This document shows, piece after piece, positions 7,047 to 10,566 of a stretch of DNA of 10,566 nucleotides. Each line of letters opens with the position of its first letter. Position 1 is the first letter of the stretch. Below the pieces are notes generated by a model. It did not search any database, was not told where the DNA came from, and saw only the letters and a list, made by a program, of their open reading frames with translations. Origin of the DNA: an uncultured Duganella sp. GTDB taxonomy: Bacteria; Pseudomonadota; Gammaproteobacteria; Burkholderiales; Burkholderiaceae. Both the position numbers and the translations under genes were made by a program. The stretch covers positions 1 through 10,566 of the forward strand of contig CAMLSG010000194.1 in the NCBI GenBank assembly GCA_946482635.1, written 5' to 3'.

Positions 7047-8046
7047 TTAATGGATGACGGTCACGGCAGTCGGCCGCACCTCGCCCAGTCCTTCCAGGTA
7101 CACGTTGTCGAGGAAATTCGGCACTTCGCGCGAGTTGGCCAGGCGGTTGCGGATGGCCCAGCGCGCACGGTCTTCGAAGGCCAGCAGCAAGGACTGGTCC
7201 AGTTCCAGGCCGAAGTGGTAGGTCGGCCAGGCGGCCAGCACTTCGTCGCGGTTCAGCTTGGCGGTGGCCGGCAGCATGGACTGGGCCTCCTGCGGCGATT
7301 TTTCGCACCAGGCCGAGCCCTGCTCGATTGCATTGAGCAAGCGCGGGATCACGGACGCCCGTTCGCCGGTAAAGCGCTGCAGCGAGACCAGGTTGTAGAT
7401 GCTCTCGTAAGCCTGTTCGCCGGAAAAACTCACCGCGGTATCGCCCAGCTGCTTGCGCATCGCGCCAAGGAAGGGTTCCCAGCCGGCCACGGCGTCGACG
7501 TCGCCGCGCTGCAGCGCCTGGCCCAGCTCTTCCGGCTTGTAATTGACCATGGTCACCTCGCTGCCGTCCATGCGCTGCCAGTTCAGGAACACGTCCAGCG
7601 TGAACTGGCCCGAGGTGCCTTGCGTGACGCCGATGCGCTTGCCCTTCAGGCTGGCGGGGGTCAGCACGCCGTGGTCGCGGCGGCCGATGATGCCGTGGTC
7701 CTTGCCGGTGCGGAAAAAGGTGGCCAGCACCTTGACCGGCACGCCATCCATGGCGGCAAATACGATCGGGATGTCGGCCACGGTGCCGACGTCGGCCTTG
7801 CCGTCGACCACCGCCTGCATCGACGCCTTGCCGCTCGAGAACGGCAGTACCTTGACCGACAAGCCCTGCCCGGCGAAGTAGCCGCGCTGCTGCGCCGCCA
7901 CGACGGCGCAGGTGCCGACATATTCGGTATTGGCCGCGATCACCAGCGACGTCGGCGGCACGGCCGGCCGCCGTTGCTGCTGCCACAGCCAGGCCACGCC
8001 CAGCGCCAGCACAATGAACAACACCGCAAGGACCTGCATGGTTCGG

Positions 8047-8054
<8 letters not shown>
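7047..8054 (-). CDS. Membrane-anchored ABC-type substrate-binding protein (NMT1/SsuA-like)
   Basis: 335-residue periplasmic binding protein of the NrtA/SsuA/TauA-THI5 type. A hydrophobic segment (7-24) lacks a lipobox Cys and a clear signal-peptidase site, so it is probably an uncleaved anchor. The body shows the usual order: T-E-Y-V-G near 43-47, Q-R-G-Y-F (57-60 region), the K-A-D-V-G-T-V-A-D-I-P block (86-96), L-K-G-K-R-I-G-V (136-143), and G-W-E-P-F (191-195), the W-E-P motif of this group. Relatives bind nitrate, sulfonates, taurine, pyrimidine precursors or similar small molecules; the ligand here cannot be told. No permease or ATPase gene is adjacent. The gene overlaps the upstream receiver-kinase by 8 nt and ends 3 nt before the hybrid kinase, so a sensing rather than transport role is inferred. 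ATG 8054 has AGGTG just upstream; ATG 8039 is an alternative. Confidence 0.9.
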
Positions 8055-9243
<1,189 letters not shown>

Positions 9244-9323
9244 GCAATCCTCGCGAAGGCGGGCTTGCTTTGATTATGCCGCTTGACACGGAGCTAAAGT
9301 CTCACCAAATCTAACCGCTTGCA

Positions 9324-10061
9324 CTAAAGGCTGAGCTTTCTGAACAATGACTCGGGGATTGCGCGGATCAGCGCCATGATCAGGCGCCAGAATGGCGGCG
9401 TGTACACCACCGGCCAGCCATGGTCCATGGCTTTTACGATGCGCGGCGCCACCGCCTGCGGCGTCGCCCACAAGGCGCCTTTGGCGAAAGCGGCAGTCAT
9501 CGGGGTATCGACAAAGCCGGGCTTGATGGTCACGACCCGCACGCCGGACTTGTAGAGCCGGTTGCGCAGCCCTTGCAGGAAGATGTCGAGCATGCCCTTG
9601 GCCGAACCGTAGACATAGTTCGATTGCCGCCCCCGGTCCCCGGCCACCGAGCCAATCACGGCCAGCGTGCCATGCCGCTGCCTTTCCATGCGGTTGGCAA
9701 GGATGGTCAGCAGCGACATGGCGCTGATTGCATTGGTGTGCACTTCCTGCAGCGCCAGGGCGAAATCGGCTTCGCAGGCACGCTGGTCGCCCAGCGTGCC
9801 GTGCGCGATCAGCGCCGCGTCGATGCCGCCCATGTCCTGGACAGCCTGCTCCAGCAATGCGCCGTGCTGCTCCAGCTGATTGGCATCGAAGGCGGCAAAG
9901 CTGACCGCGCCGGCCCCGCGCAGCTTCAGGTCGGCGGCCAGCGCCGCCAGCCTTTCTTCGCTGCGCGCCAGCAGGTGCAGGGTGTCGCCGCGCTGCGCAA
10001 AGATGCGCGCGGCAGCCAGGGCGATGGCGGAGGTGGCGCCGACAATCAGGATACGCTGCAT
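9324..10061 (-). CDS. DprE2-like short-chain dehydrogenase/reductase
   Basis: 245-residue SDR enzyme. The nucleotide-binding loop is V-G-A-T-S-A-I-A (7-14), a variant of the G-G-T-S-E-I-G loop of DprE2 with the last Gly replaced by Ala. The catalytic set is N110, S138 (I-G-S-V-A-G), Y151 and K155 (Y-G-S-A-K). After P-G-F-V-D-T-P-M (181-188) comes a hydrophobic, basic C-terminal region (about 216-245) that could sit on the membrane, as expected for an enzyme acting on a polyprenyl lipid. In mycobacteria DprE2 reduces the keto intermediate made by DprE1, yielding decaprenyl-phospho-arabinose. Here a DprE1-like gene lies directly upstream with 1 nt between stop and start, which makes the paired role likely. 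Polyprenol length and final glycan are unknown. A generic SDR is the fallback. Confidence 0.85.
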   Translation of the reverse strand: MQRILIVGATSAIALAAARIFAQRGDTLHLLARSEERLAALAADLKLRGAGAVSFAAFDANQLEQHGALLEQAVQDMGGIDAALIAHGTLGDQRACEADFALALQEVHTNAISAMSLLTILANRMERQRHGTLAVIGSVAGDRGRQSNYVYGSAKGMLDIFLQGLRNRLYKSGVRVVTIKPGFVDTPMTAAFAKGALWATPQAVAPRIVKAMDHGWPVVYTPPFWRLIMALIRAIPESLFRKLSL

Positions 10062-10062
10062 G

Positions 10063-10566
10063 TCAAAGTCCTAGCCGTTGGGATTGGGCGGAGGCGAAGC
10101 GGCCCAGCGCGCCGTAGCGCTCGCGCACTTGCTGGAAGGCTTCGCATTGCGGGTAGCTGCGGCGGAAGGTGGCGGCCGACATGCGGCTGTCCTTGGCCAG
10201 GTACAGGCGGCCGCCATAATCGAGCACCATGCTGTCCAGCCGTTCCAGCATCTCGAACAGGCCCGCCTCAACCTTGAAATCCAGCGCCAGCGTATAGCCC
10301 GCGAGCGGGAAAGACAAGTGGTTGCCATTGTGCCTGCCCAGCCGCTTCAGAACCGCGAGGAAAGAGCCGCGCCCGCTGGCGGCAATTTGCTGCAGGATGG
10401 CGGCCAGTCCCGCCGTTCCCGCCTCGTCCGGCAGCACGAACTGGTACTGGACGAAGCCATTCTTGCCATACAGGCGGTTCCACTGGGCGATGCCGTCCAG
10501 CGGATAGAAGAACTTTTCGTAATGCACGCGCTGGCGCGCGCCGCGCGGCCAATGGTAGTACAGCGC
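10063..10566 (-). CDS. DprE1-like FAD-dependent oxidoreductase, C-terminal part (start outside window)
   Basis: 168 C-terminal residues of a larger FAD protein (family usually about 430-470 residues); the FAD-binding N-terminal half lies beyond the right edge. The visible part closely follows the C-terminal half of mycobacterial DprE1 as I recall it: F-Y-P-L-D-G-I-A-Q-W-N-R-L-Y-G, Q-Y-Q-F-V-L-P, an L-S-F-P-L-A-G block, and G-G-R-L-Y-L-A-K-D-S-R near the end. The Lys in A-K-D-S (codon 10192-10194) corresponds to the active-site Lys near the flavin. DprE1 oxidises the 2'-hydroxyl of polyprenyl-phospho-ribose; the adjacent DprE2-like enzyme then reduces the keto form to arabinose. The position of the Cys attacked by benzothiazinones in mycobacteria is Ala here (codon 10285-10287). 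The partner gene starts 1 nt after this stop. The GTG at 10527 is internal, since homology continues upstream of it. Confidence 0.87.
   Translation of the reverse strand, partial: ALYYHWPRGARQRVHYEKFFYPLDGIAQWNRLYGKNGFVQYQFVLPDEAGTAGLAAILQQIAASGRGSFLAVLKRLGRHNGNHLSFPLAGYTLALDFKVEAGLFEMLERLDSMVLDYGGRLYLAKDSRMSAATFRRSYPQCEAFQQVRERYGALGRFASAQSQRLGL

Noticed and set aside
9283..9312. TTGACA on the + strand as a sigma-70 -35 box
   Set aside because: No convincing -10 at 16-18 nt and no + strand gene follows; the downstream DNA is coding on the - strand.

Overview
The window (about 64-66% G+C by eye) looks like a chromosomal segment of a betaproteobacterium, most likely Oxalobacteraceae (Massilia/Duganella/Janthinobacterium type). 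This is inferred from gene content and codon use: strong G/C at third positions, a PEP-CTERM surface protein, a DprE1/DprE2-type pair and many signalling genes. I see no tRNA, rRNA, IS element, integrase or CRISPR array. Both ends cut through genes.

Left part, + strand: the 3' end of a tryptophan 2,3-dioxygenase gene (kynA), overlapped by 4 nt by a secreted RNase T2. A 126-nt gap with two inverted repeats follows, then a secreted CHRD-domain protein with a PEP-CTERM sorting tail. Its stop codon interlocks with that of the next gene, which is convergent.

Centre, - strand: a tight run read from right to left, consisting of a cytosolic receiver-histidine kinase (9243-8047), a membrane-anchored periplasmic substrate-binding protein without a transporter (8054-7047), a membrane hybrid histidine kinase (7043-4518), an ECF41 sigma factor with a fused SnoaL-like domain (4521-3664), and a PAS-GGDEF diguanylate cyclase (3628-2588). 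The first four overlap or lie 3 nt apart, so they are very probably one operon. The cyclase follows after 35 nt. Beyond it is a carboxymuconolactone decarboxylase/AhpD-like gene (2498-2055), preceded by a sequence that fits the ECF41 promoter (TGTCACA, 16 nt, CGTC). ECF41 factors typically control a neighbouring gene of the carboxymuconolactone decarboxylase/oxidoreductase/epimerase group, so the sigma factor and its probable target are both in this window.

Inferred working model: a periplasmic ligand is sensed by the anchored binding protein and/or the hybrid kinase. Phosphotransfer runs through two receivers and two kinases that lack any DNA-binding output domain. The operon also supplies an alternative sigma factor and a c-di-GMP synthase. 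The sigma factor then switches on the CxxC (AhpD-like) protein.

Right end, - strand: a separate two-gene unit, a DprE1-like FAD oxidoreductase (C-terminal part only) followed after 1 nt by a DprE2-like short-chain dehydrogenase. Together they probably epimerise polyprenyl-phospho-ribose to the arabinose form for an envelope or surface glycan.
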